64,000 nt of DNA from Acanthaster planci (lineage: Eukaryota; Echinodermata; Asteroidea; Valvatida; Acanthasteridae): positions 99,151-163,150 of the forward strand of contig NW_019091450.1 of assembly GCF_001949145.1 (NCBI RefSeq), written 5' to 3'. This document shows, piece after piece, positions 12,306-23,235 of the stretch. Position 1 is the stretch's first letter. Every line of letters starts with the position of its first letter. The translations under genes were made by a program, and so were the position numbers. The notes beneath the pieces were generated by a model. It was given only the letters and a program-made list of their open reading frames with translations, did not search any database and was not told where the DNA came from.

Positions 12306-14006
12306 CCATTTTGGTGGCTCTTCCCATTTGTCAATATCTTTGTTCCTGGGGCGCTAGCCAGAAGCAATTAACCTAAGACACCATGTAGCCAGGGATCACG
12401 CCCCAATAACACGATACAACCTGGGAAGTAGTGAACAGGGACAACTCGGAGAGGATACGGCATTTTGAACATAAATCATTGAACAAATTATATAAGGAAA
12501 CTGACGGGGTACTTACAAATGATTGGCTGATGCCAGAAACACTGACAATAATGGACTTAAGTGGACTAAAGATCGAACGATGATTGTAAGCATAGGATCG
12601 GTGTTGGGTTTTGGTCAATATGTAAACGTTTCCACTACGAAAGGGAAAAAATGTAGCACCGAAACGTTTGCCTTCCAGAAACCAACCTTTCAAGCAAGCT
12701 TTAGACTTCGTGTTGGCAGTGTGTCATTGTTTGCAACTGTGCCGCGAGTTGTCCAAGATATGGCCAAATCATGTTTATTATTACAAAGGACTTGTAAATC
12801 ACATTCTCCCGCTAGTTTTCTAAGTAAAAGAGATGGAAACCTTCTCAGGCAAGCCTGTTTGTGTCATTTTGCGTGGTCACTCGCAGAATTTTTTTCCAAA
12901 AGGCCAGATTCCAAGGGGGGTGGGCTTGGTCCTATTCACTGGAAGTCAGTAAACTATCTGCTGAGTGCCAGCCAGAAGGCTCCAGACACGCTGACAATAA
13001 GAAACAGTGACTCAGTGGCTTGGCCCACTTTGACAAGAGGGGAGAGAGTATTTTCTTCAAAAACGTAGCAGACACGTGGCAGTAGGGAGTCTGTGTACAA
13101 ACATATGGGAGCATCACTTTGTGCACAAACATATGGGAGTGTAGGTTTGGCCCGCTCTGTTTCAGTGACTGCCCGGATGACTCCATAGTAAAACCCCCTC
13201 TAAAGTAGCTTCAGGGATAGAACAACGAACGAACATATTACGTGATTTCAGGCCATTCTGTGGACGCCCTACCACCAGCAAGTGTTTAGGCCTGCGAAAT
13301 CGCACAAACGCGTAATCAAACTACTCTTTGGAAAGAAGCTTCCACAAAAAAAATCATTAGTATGGCCAACTGTGTTACTATATCTCAATTTAAGTTTCAC
13401 AGATTTGTTAGAGTTGGTTGTAAGCTCACTTGGCATGAATCCACGTAGGACTCATTATAGGTACGTAAAGTAACCCAAAAGATCGTTTATGCGTGGTTCG
13501 TTTTACCGATGAGGCATACGTCAGTCAAGAGCACCAACTGCTCAGGGAAAGAAAAACCGTCATTTTTTCCCTTGATTTGAGCAAGCCCAGTGAACATTAC
13601 CCTTCTTTCCCTTTGCATGGAGAGTTTTGAGATATACCCCACGTATTCGTTTTATACATGGAGAAATACCCAGCGTCGCGTTCATTTTCTGCCATTTACA
13701 AAGTTCCATCTGTACTCCACACGTTTATTTTTCTTACGGAAATTTTATTACAAGTAATATTTAAAAAACCAAATTCAACACTTAGAAACGATTGTTTGAA
13801 GATTATTCCCCCAAACATCCTCAAGACTCATGATTACCCAGAAGGGGACTCCGGTTTATAGTTTCCTCTAAAATGTCATGTTACAACCAGAAGTTGTACA
13901 CACCTTGCTTCAAAGTCTGCCTTCAGTATATATTTTCCTGTTAAAGAGCACCTCTAATGAAAACACGTTTCTCTGATTTTATCTGTTCAAATAAATTAGG
14001 AAGCAT

Positions 14007-14852
14007 CCAAATCTAAATCCTATAATGCTTGTTACAGTTACCTCTGAAGACAAACGACTCTGCAGTCGATTACGATGCTTCCATATTTATTTCTAAGTAT
14101 AATCAGAGAAAACAGGTTTTCCTCTTAAAGGAAAATCTATATTGGTTTATAATTAAGTGTGGTGTTTTCGTTTATATTTAGCTCTAAAATAGTATTGCAG
14201 ATTTGTTATAGCTCTGTTTTGAATACTTCACTTTTTTGGCCAAAAGTAATCAAATGACCGTCTGATTAAATGCCAGTAACCCTCACCATTTGATATTGCA
14301 TTATATTATGCTATTAGAGAATAGTCCTCACCCCACAGACCAAACCAAATAAATGGACCACAGTACCTCAGCTGCTTACACCACACATTTCATGGCAGTT
14401 TAGAGGGCGCAGTGAAATGGCACCGAGATACCATCAACTGTCAGATCGCTTTATTTTTGGGTCAGCCAGATTGACGTTTTGTTTCTTCAGCTTGAAGCTA
14501 CATTTTCCTCCTAGAAAGGTTTTCACGTTTCTCATGAGCAAGGCCCGTGCGACCGTGAGCTAATGGTGCAAGGTTGCAGGTCTCCACGAGTCCCAAAGCT
14601 TTCTGTGCACCAACTGACTTATACTCATTTAGATTGAATTAAAAACTTCCACGTGAGGACATTACACAAATTCAAGACAGTGGTATAGCAAACAATTATT
14701 AACTGCTGTGATGTGGGGAAATGCTTTAGGACCTTGCGGATACAAAGTGACCCACTCGCAACATTCAATAACTGTTCACTTATGTATCTTAAATTATTGC
14801 TTTTGGAAAGTGGGTTTCGCATTTGTCATGCCATAATTTGTTCTTGTTTCAG
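14007..14852. other. Upstream region and probable 5' intron end of AK2
   Basis: No separate gene is seen. The 3' end (TTTGTTCTTGTTTCAG at 14837-14852) is a good splice acceptor with a polypyrimidine tract. A non-coding first exon and promoter of AK2 should lie upstream, but I cannot place them. Confidence 0.45.
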
Positions 14853-14861
14853 AGTTGCAAA

Positions 14862-15827
14862 ATGGCGTCCTGCCTCTCAGTATTGGCTTCTTGTCTCTCT
14901 GCCTTGGGTTCACGTGTTGCCGCAGCAGTTTCTTCATGTTTTTCGGTAGCAGCCTCAAAATTCTATCGATGCCTTCTCTATTTGGGTGTCCACCAGCGCA
15001 ACACGACCGAAATAATAAACACAGCATCCATGTGGGTGGACTTCGAAGACTACTGGTTCACTCAAGGGCATTCCCGGCATGTTTACCGGGGCACGTATCA
15101 AGGCGACCGTCGCGTGGAGGGCAAACCCTGCGTCGTGAAAGTCTACAAAGAAGAATGGTACTTGAACAACGACCGAGAAGAATACACATGGAGAGTAGAC
15201 CAACGTGCCTACGACAAAGCCCATGAAATGGCGCGGGATTTTAATGAACAGTGTCAAACAAGTAAAGCAATCCAATTCGTTCGACCGGAATTCACCAGCA
15301 TTAAGGTTTCTCAATTCATCCCCATAAACGCAATGGTGGCCATCGAGATGTACCTGGATGGGAAGGACTTCGAGAAATTCTCAAGCAATGTTGGTTATGT
15401 TAACCCTGTCGCTATGGCGTCCCCGGCTGCCTTCAGCCACTTCACTTACCATACCTCGGGTGGCAAAGTTTTAGTTTGTAAGTTACAAGGGATTCGCAGT
15501 AGCGCGTGGTACAAATTCTCTGCTCCGGCTATTCAGAGCGGAGGCATGGAACTTGGAGAGTATGGTCCGAGTGATTTGGGAAAGTTTGGCATATTGGCAT
15601 TTTTTGATGACCATTGCTGTAATGATTTGTGCAAAGGGTGGAAGAAACCCCAAATCATCGACCTTTCTCCTGAACAAGGAAACTTACTTGATAAAATCAT
15701 GAGCGCCATGCGGTCTGAGCGTTCGTCAAAGCGCACTTGTTATCTGAACGAGTTGACTGACGTTCCTGTCGAACAGATCGTACAAATACATAGCACTTTA
15801 AGGCTGGAAGCAGTCCATGTTTCGTGA
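14862..15827 (+). CDS. AK2: alpha-kinase-fold protein, probable pseudokinase, 321 aa
   Basis: It shares the alpha-kinase domain of AK1, AK3 and AK4: ATP-site Lys (CVVKVYK, K93), Glu (IEMYLDG, E162), AFSHFTYH (H193), GPSDLG loop and zinc motif H251-x-C253-x3-C257. The catalytic DLQG has become KLQG (D to K at 207) and TDP has become SAP (220-222), so phosphotransfer is probably lost while fold and zinc site are kept. The start at 14862 follows an acceptor by 9 nt and has a good context (CAAAATGG). The N-terminus differs from the paralogs: about 46 residues, no myristoylation motif, hydrophobic, with four Cys (4, 11, 26, 37), suggesting palmitoylation or a membrane segment. The loop between the N-lobe and the Glu is shorter than in AK1 and AK3. 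Codon use and the open frame show no decay, so it seems to be under selection, perhaps as a scaffold or regulator of active paralogs. Confidence 0.87.
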   Translation: MASCLSVLASCLSALGSRVAAAVSSCFSVAASKFYRCLLYLGVHQRNTTEIINTASMWVDFEDYWFTQGHSRHVYRGTYQGDRRVEGKPCVVKVYKEEWYLNNDREEYTWRVDQRAYDKAHEMARDFNEQCQTSKAIQFVRPEFTSIKVSQFIPINAMVAIEMYLDGKDFEKFSSNVGYVNPVAMASPAAFSHFTYHTSGGKVLVCKLQGIRSSAWYKFSAPAIQSGGMELGEYGPSDLGKFGILAFFDDHCCNDLCKGWKKPQIIDLSPEQGNLLDKIMSAMRSERSSKRTCYLNELTDVPVEQIVQIHSTLRLEAVHVS

Positions 15828-18800
15828 ACAGGCATAAACTAAAAACATCCCCCATGCATAAACTTTGCTTTTCTTCACTTTAGTTAAATCCGCCTTTTCT
15901 GTTAAGAAATACACACAGTTCGGCCTAACCAAGCCTCAATATACCAATAGCGACATTATTTCAAAACACGCTTCTAAGACTTCGTGATACATTCATTTCA
16001 CAAATAACATCCTTTTCGGAAACTGCTCATCGAACAAGTTCGACTCCCCTCCAGACAAAAAAAGAACATTTGCAGTGTTTCTGCCATTGGGAACATTGCT
16101 TTCGTTACCACTGTTGGTGGTCAGTGGTATTTCTAGTAGTTAGGGGTGGTCCAGGGATTATCTCGGCTTGGTGAACTGGCTGTTTCAATGTGTAGCCTAT
16201 TTCAACACTGTCTGTGTACACTTGCAGAGGAATTGAGGTCATTTTACGTTGTAATGACAAGCCTATTCCAAAGTGGTCATACCTTGCTATACTATACAGT
16301 TTACAAAATAGCCTTCACGTTTGTGCTCATGTCCTTCAAATTGCCAACATTAGCAGTGACTGAATAGTAGTAAATGTATAGTACCTGTTGATATTGTAGC
16401 TTAGAGAGCTGGTAGAACCTAGTTCCAGAGGCGTATCCAACTTTTGAAGGGGGGAATTTAAAAGCGAAAGCGGCTTTGGGCATTTAATATGATGTTTGGG
16501 GAGCAGAAAATTAAAAGCCTTACTCACGGTCCCGACATCCTTGCTTTAATGTCGTGGTGTTGTTTTGTTAGGGTTTATTACTCACCGTATATTTGACAAT
16601 AAATCTGCCGGGGGAGGGTTGCATGTTGCCCACCCTGCAACGAAGCAACGTGGACTGATTACTCAAACTACCTTTCCCGATCCTGCTTTCTCTTACTTTG
16701 TAATGGGTCAGCCATTTTCCCAAACAACACCGGGACCAAAATTTGATCTTTCCTGGCAAAACTCAGCCCTCCATAAAACAATGTTGACAATGTAAATTGT
16801 TTCTGGCCTTTTTAGTTCTTGTGTTTGAGATTCTAAGGGAAATGACGACTCCGCGTCAGACCTGAATGTCCACTGAACGTGCGGTACATGAGTTTAGGTC
16901 TGTTATACAATGCATGTGCTTGATACATGATTTCTCAAACCAATTAGGTGTCACGTGAAGGTAAAAGATGTTGGTAATAAGTGTCTTGAATATTTGACAA
17001 GACATGGAATTTTTATATGTTTTCATCTGTTAAGTAGTCTTAATTGTAAAACGTGCGATTACTATATATCACCTGTAACAGCAGCAGGTCATGTCTTTGC
17101 CAAAGAGTTCATAATGCGTGTAACTTGTCTGCAGTAAATGCAAAGAAATGACATATTTTACTGAACAAAAACCTACGATTTCAAAAAGGGCATGATTTTG
17201 ATGCTGTAATTGTTAGTAGGCTTTCAAACTTAAACAGCACACGGTATACACTGAGAGCTATTTCCAGTGTTACAGAACATAGTATTCACACTGAAATCAA
17301 ATTCCTTATGTCACTTGATTTCTTTATTTTCAGACGTTCCAACTTCACTTAAAATACTATATTGGCCTGATTCTAACACATTTCGAATAAAGCCACGTTT
17401 GACAACAGAAACTGTTCTATTTATATTTAAAATAAAAAGTCCACGAACATATAAAAAGCCTCAATAAAAAGTTGAGGAAACTTGTAAAAACTCCTGCCTA
17501 CACTTCATTCCTAAATTATCATTCTATTGTTTGCATTTGTAAAAAAAATATTAGTGAGCTACATTTTTGTTACTTCGTAGTCGTAGACAAAGAACAGTTG
17601 AAAATAAAAGTTCAGTATTCAATTTTCACAAATATTTTCGATATTTACATGTGCAGTAAGTCAGTAGTGATCTAGCACTACATCTGGAGTGGTTAATTCT
17701 TTAATTGTATGAACATTTGTGCCATTTTTAACCATTTGAGCAAAACATTTAATGAGTGGAAATTGGCCAAAGGCCAAATCAGTTTACGGTCTAGACTTAT
17801 CTTCCATTTTCTGGGAATCAGCACTACCGGAACTCTATTTTGTAGAGTACAAATGTTTAGTCCTTTTCTCTATCGGTCCTTTTTAACACTTTGATTTTTT
17901 GTTAACCTTTGGAAACCCCTCAGTTTTACGCTGTTTTCTAAAGGTACCGAGCAGTGAAAAATTGTTTAGAATAGCAATTTCAAACGATTTCGAATATATT
18001 CAATTAATAAAAGAAACTTCTTTAGGCTAAATTTCAATACATTTTACTTGATTTCAATTTACTAATGAGAGGGATAGTATAATGTTACACTGTACGAAAG
18101 TGACCGAGTGCAGTATGTATATGTATCAGTGTACCGAATAAAACAGTTATTAGTTTTGAGGTAATTGCATGATTTAACTTTTAACGAGTTATGAAAACTT
18201 AAAACTTCCAAACATTCGTCTTCTGAAGTATCCCACACCAGAGATGGTATAACAATGTCTGTGATACTTGTCCAGAACTTCTCAGACATTTGTCAAGCAT
18301 GCTGCCAAAAACAGCCAGCTATTTTGGAAGATTTTTGTCAGACAGCATCACAATAAAAATATTTAAGGATTTTTTTTTGAGAAAACAAGTGGCTGCTAGA
18401 GAACACATTACACGCCTAACTTTCCCAACAAGTCTGTTGCTATGCTCATTCCACAATAGAGACAGATTAACCCAGAGTTGTGTACTAGGACTAAGCAAAA
18501 TTATCAGTGGAAATACTATCGATCTCAATATGTAAATTATCCTCTCCTTGTCCCAGTTTAGCATACTTTTTTTTTGTTCTCCAGTGTGGGAACTTTCTTT
18601 TGCAGCCAACTCTGCTAATGCTTTTGATAGATTTGGCACAAGGGAAAATATCGTCAGCATGTAAAATATCAATGAATTACTGTACATATTCAAAAGAAAA
18701 CTACCTGTTATTGATACTTGATGGGGCAGTCCAAAATAACATTGTAAAATGTGTTGGTAAGATGACCGTAGTGAATAGTGTCTAATATTTCATAACAATA

Positions 18801-19884
18801 AACTCCCAGGTTTACAGTGTTGTTTACATTAACATATCTTTTTTTGCTAGGTTGAAGTGATAAGCTAATTTGTGAGTAGAATTTGCTGTCCAGTAGTAAT
18901 CCTGCAATAAATTGTAGAATGTATAGCAATTGCGTTTGTGGGTCTATTGTCTGTGTCATGACGGAAAATAAAAACTAATTATAGATCCTGTACACTGCTT
19001 AAGCAGTATGCATAGTCAGGGATCTTTCATAAAGTCTCACATTAACTCAACTTAATAGAGCTTAGTAATGGTGGACTCCAACATAGCACATTGAACAGCC
19101 GCGTTCACGCCGTAGGAGCACTGATGAAGCTCTCCAAACGAACAAAACATGAGGACGCCAGACACTGCCAGCAAATTGTCTTCTGTCAGATGTGGAAGTT
19201 TCTGATACCACAGTCAATAAAAAGACACTCTTTAGGCTATCAAATGATTTAAACAATGGGGCGAAAGGCGGGCGTTATATACACCGTAAAACCCAAGCAT
19301 TAAACTTCCAAACGCATATTAAAAGAAAATCTGTAACACTTTTTAAATATTTTGACACGTTGATAAATAAACACATATGATATACGACAGGTTTATCTGC
19401 TTTACAAACGCTAAAATGAAAACCTTTTATACTGGAAAGAGATACTAGTGACCAAAATGTAGCTGCATTGAAAAATGCATTGCAGAGTGTTAACTGAAAT
19501 AATACAATTAATGCAAAAATGTAAATGTTTGTTACTCACAGTTAACCACGCTTTTTGATGAATTTGTTCCATACAAAAAATACAAATGTAAAAAGGGAAA
19601 ACATAACCTGCGCCTCACGATATGTATAAGAGCTACATTATTAAAACAACCTAGGTGAAACTAATAAAATGAAACATGACAAGTATCGAAACAGGTTAAC
19701 AAGTATTTGCGAACTGGTAAGAAAAAATATTTCTTTGCAGGATTTGAGAAGAGTAACACAACATAGCAAATACATGGAAAATAATAAATGACGTCCCGAA
19801 TAGAAATACAAAATAATCATCTGGTTCTGATTCATTCAAAGTGATCAACAGTGTAAACCTAGATGATCCGCAACTCATAGCCGA
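15828..19884. other. Intergenic, no gene seen
   Basis: About 4 kb of AT-rich sequence. The longest open frame (18319-18693, minus, 124 codons) is low-complexity and has no domain signature. No exon with convincing splice sites was recognised. Confidence 0.45.
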
Positions 19885-21411
19885 AACCTTAACAATTTCT
19901 TTACAAATATTGATCCAGAGCTTGCTTCTAAGATCCCACAAGTCAATTTCAATCCGACTGATGTTATAGTTGGTGACTTCAATGATCCATGTTTTATGAA
20001 TCCAATATCTGCAAATGAACTTTTAAAATATATAAACTACCATCCAAAAAAGCACTGGACACGGCAATTTGGGTACATTCCTTTTTAAGAAAATTAGACA
20101 TGAAATTGCTTCTTCTGTTAAAATGTTTAACCTACGTTTGTATCTGGAACCGTGCCAAATCACTTCAAGGTTGTTAAAGTAATTCCTGTATTCAAAACTG
20201 GTGACCCAGCTTATATCCAATTACCGTCCTATTCCTATACTACCGAGTCTTTCAAAAGTCTTAGAACGTCTGGTAGCAAGTCGTCTGGATTCATTTTTAA
20301 AACCAAGGAAAAAATCATATACTGAGTCACAGAATGGATTTCGTGCAAATAACTCGACCCAAATGGATCTAGTTGACTTTGAGGATAAAATTTGCTCTTC
20401 TTTAGACAAATCTTCTTGTACTAGGCCTATTGCATTGTTTCTGGACCTATCCAAGGCATTCGATACAATTGATCATAATATTTTGCTTTTAAAACTGAAC
20501 AGATATGGAATAAGAGGCGTGGCTTTGGATTGGTTAAGAAACTATCTTTCTGACCGAAAACGGTTTGTCCAATGGAAACATTGTTCATCAACTCTGAAAC
20601 TTATCAGATGTGGTGTCCCACAAAGATCAATCTTACGCCCTATTCTTTTGCTCATTTATATCAATGACATATGCCATTCTTCGAGTTTGGTATCCTTTAT
20701 TTTTATTTACAAATGATACTAATATTTTATACAGTCATAATCATTTAGAGGAATTAGTCAGTACTATTAAAAAAGAATAACGTCGCATTTCGTATTGGTT
20801 CCAGAGTAATCGGCTTTCTATCAATGAAAAAAAGAGTTACATGGTCTTCTCTAATACCGATAGGAATAGTTTTATCGGTGTATATGTTAATAACTCAAAA
20901 CTACGTCAAGTAAGTTCCTTCAAATTTCTTGGTGTTATTATTGATAAAGGTCTTATCTGAAAATGGCAGATCGACATGTCAGTTTCATGTACCGGTATAC
21001 TAGGGATTTTGTTGAAGTTGAAATACATATTGCTACAAAAGTACTACTTTCAATTTATAATACCTTAGCTCTGCCCCACCTTAAGTATGGATTGTTAGTT
21101 TGGGGAAACTCCAAGTTAACCTCTTTGAATAAAGTATTAATATTACAAAAAAAATGCTACGGGTTATTGCCAAATCTGGGCCTAGAGACCATACCAAACC
21201 GCTATTCCAGAAACTGAACACCCTATCAATTTCCAACTTATACAAATATCAACTGGGTATCCTAATGTTTAAATTTAAAAACAATTTTCTGCTCCCTGAA
21301 ACCAAATCACTGTTTCTGAGGAATACTGAAGTACACTCATGTAATACTAAGTCAGCAGCCAAGTTTTACATTGCAATTCATGTTAGTAACATATACGGTA
21401 AACCCTTTTAA
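19885..21411 (+). mobile_element. Decayed non-LTR retrotransposon (LINE), reverse-transcriptase part
   Basis: Translation in shifting plus frames gives the pre-RT segment (NNFFTNIDPELASKI near 19890), RT motifs in 20201-20716 (NYRPIPILPSLSKVLERL; FLDLSKAFDTIDHNILLLKL; GVPQRSILRP; LIYINDI) and, after a frameshift, the post-RT region ending near 21411 (FLRNTEVHSCNTKSAAKFY). This order is typical of jockey/CR1-type LINEs. The catalytic box reads LFTNDTNIL where FADD is expected, and stops and frameshifts break the frame, so it is inactive. A TAGGCCTA palindrome at 20422 adds two residues just before the FLDLSKAF motif. No endonuclease part or 3' tail was identified. Confidence 0.85.
20201..20716 (+). 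pseudogene. LINE reverse-transcriptase fragment
   Basis: This is the longest continuous frame of the LINE (about 170 codons), covering RT motifs up to just before the catalytic box. It lacks a start of its own, the B motif has Arg in place of Gly twice (GVPQRSILRP), and the frame runs out before the FADD-equivalent. It is a fossil and not a host gene. Confidence 0.85.
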
Positions 21412-21420
21412 ACATTTTTA

Positions 21421-22293
21421 TTGCATGGGAGAGTGGGAGAATTGTACCTGCAAACATACTGTTTAAATTGCATTAGAAAAACACAAAACCAAATTGAAAA
21501 TCTGAACAGAGAAATGAGGGAATCCTTTGAACTTAAATTTTGATCTTCAAAGAACTAGTATCGGCCAGTCACATTCAATCCTTGCAGCTCAATCATCCCT
21601 CATTACCAATCATGCTTTTTTTCTTCAAGCCTAAAGTGACCTATACCCTTTTACGTGACATTTAAGGGTTTTTTGTTTTTTGGTTTTTGTTTTACTTTGT
21701 TTTTTTAATGTAAGTTAACATTACCATTCCTATATCGAAAACAATACTGCACAATTGTATGGTGTTTCGACTTCATTTATTGGCGGCGACAGAGATTTTT
21801 GTTTTCAAAGGTGTTGCCGGCAAAGAGTCGCTGATCAGTATAATGGAGAATGCGCCAACTCCCTCTCCCCACGAGATTTTCAGATTTGATTCCCCCACCC
21901 CGTTCTTGCCCAATACTCAAAAACCGTGGAAAGCTATTAAGGATAAATTTGCATGGTTACGTAGGCTGTATCACTCTCCCAAAGGGGAAGATACGAGAAA
22001 TTTGAAATTTGGCCAGAAATTTCTGGGCTGATACCGCGTAAGTCAGTCTGAGACGTCTCTTGATGTTTGAAGACGGACTCAATACTGACGAAGTCAGCAG
22101 AGGAAACAACAAATTCTTCAATAGTGTTACAAAATGTACGATATCTTGCAGATTTCACATTATAGGTCAATTAATCTGCTGAAGTGATGGTGGTTTCAGC
22201 ATTTCAATATGAGTATGAAGAGAAGGAACGAGTTTGTCACAGTTGTTCTCCCATAGTCGTTATTACTACGAAATCGAAATGTTCTTATTTCAG
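21421..22293. other. Upstream region of AK3
   Basis: No gene is seen. It ends with an acceptor (GTTCTTATTTCAG at 22281-22293). The open frame at 21759-22031 has no recognisable domain. Confidence 0.45.
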
Positions 22294-22314
22294 ACTAAAG
22301 TCATTCTTTGCAAG
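22294..22314 (+). promoter_or_regulatory. AK3 5'UTR leader after a splice acceptor
   Basis: Twenty-one nt separate the TTTCAG acceptor from the ATG, the same as in AK1 and AK4. The leader is open in frame, but the conserved MGxxQSNT start argues it is untranslated. Confidence 0.5.
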
Positions 22315-23235
22315 ATGGGGAGTAACCAAAGCAACACCACCAAGGCGACAGGATCTACCCGTGAATGGGTGGAGTTTGAAGATGACTGGTTCTCACAAGG
22401 CGTTTCCCGATATGCCTACAAAGGCACATTCCACGGTAATGCCCGCACGGAGGGAGAACGTTGCGTGGTGAAAGTCTACAAAGATGAATATCTCGTACAC
22501 CTGAAGGACTATGCCTGGAAAGTAGACGATCGTGTCTACCGCAAAGCTCGTGAGATGGCGCAACTGTTCAACACCAGGTGCGAACCAAGTACGGCAATTG
22601 AGTTTGTTGCACCAGAATTCACCAAAGTTGACAAACGAGCAACCTTTTACTTCCTTGGGTTTATTCCGTTTGAGAGAAACGTGAAAGGAAAACTTGCAGG
22701 CACGCAGGACAGCGTCTCAAATATCATCCCCGCCAATGCTTCAGTTGCTGTGGAGAGGTTTCTTAAAGGACAATATATAAAATTCTCAAGCAATACTGGA
22801 TACGTAAATCCAGATCACCCAGCGCCTACGCTGGCCGCCTTCAGTCATTTCACTTACCATCAATCAAACGGCGAGTTTCTGGTTTCAGACCTGCAAGGAG
22901 TGTACAATAAACGAGGCTACAGTCTCACCGACCCAGCTATCCAAAATGGAGGCTTGGAGCTCAATGTCTACGGCCCTACTGATTTGGGGAAGTATGGCAT
23001 CGTAAAGTTTTTTCAAACTCACGACTGCAATGACTGGTGCAAAAGGCTGAAGAAACCCAAAATTTCGAGGGCCACACCAACTGATCAGGTTGTACTGGAA
23101 AACGTCCTACGCAACATGCCAAGCACGCGGAGTTCTTCAACTTACACGTACCAGTTGCATCGGGAGTCTGGCTTCTCCAACAATGCGGTCAAACAAGTGC
23201 AGAGTAGCTTGAAATTGGACGCAGTCGCGGAATAG
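22315..23235 (+). CDS. AK3: alpha-kinase (MHCK/EF2K-type) protein, 306 aa
   Basis: Complete single-exon alpha-kinase. Motifs: CVVKVYK (K53), AVERFLKG (E147), AFSHFTYH (H178), SDLQG (D192, Q194), LTDP (T205, D206), GPTDLGKYG loop and zinc motif H236-x-C238-x3-C242. All catalytic and zinc positions match the family, making this the best-preserved active kinase of the four. The N-terminus MGSNQSNT has Gly2 and Ser6, as required for N-myristoylation, so a membrane-associated cytoplasmic kinase is likely. The start is fixed by similarity to AK1 and AK4 and by the acceptor 21 nt upstream. About 65 residues follow the zinc motif and include a segment conserved among the paralogs (SSSTYTYQL). It lacks the hydrophobic tail of AK4. 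Substrate unknown. Confidence 0.9.
   Translation: MGSNQSNTTKATGSTREWVEFEDDWFSQGVSRYAYKGTFHGNARTEGERCVVKVYKDEYLVHLKDYAWKVDDRVYRKAREMAQLFNTRCEPSTAIEFVAPEFTKVDKRATFYFLGFIPFERNVKGKLAGTQDSVSNIIPANASVAVERFLKGQYIKFSSNTGYVNPDHPAPTLAAFSHFTYHQSNGEFLVSDLQGVYNKRGYSLTDPAIQNGGLELNVYGPTDLGKYGIVKFFQTHDCNDWCKRLKKPKISRATPTDQVVLENVLRNMPSTRSSSTYTYQLHRESGFSNNAVKQVQSSLKLDAVAE

Larger units (their letters stand above)
11482..14006. repeat. Tandem segmental duplication, copy B
   Basis: Follows copy A head to tail. It lacks the A-copy segment about 8264-9080. The junction of that deletion carries the single undetermined base at 11613, suggesting a poor assembly join. The ORF at 12523-13068 (181 codons) spans the region but is broken in copy A and shows no domain, so I treat it as chance. 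Confidence 0.85.

Noticed and set aside
12523-13068. 181-codon ORF in copy B of the tandem duplication
   Set aside because: The matching region of copy A (10022-10450) is frameshifted, there is no domain, and the composition looks non-coding.
18319-18693. 124-codon minus-strand ORF
   Set aside because: Low-complexity and Leu/Ser-rich translation of AT-rich DNA, with no splice or domain evidence.
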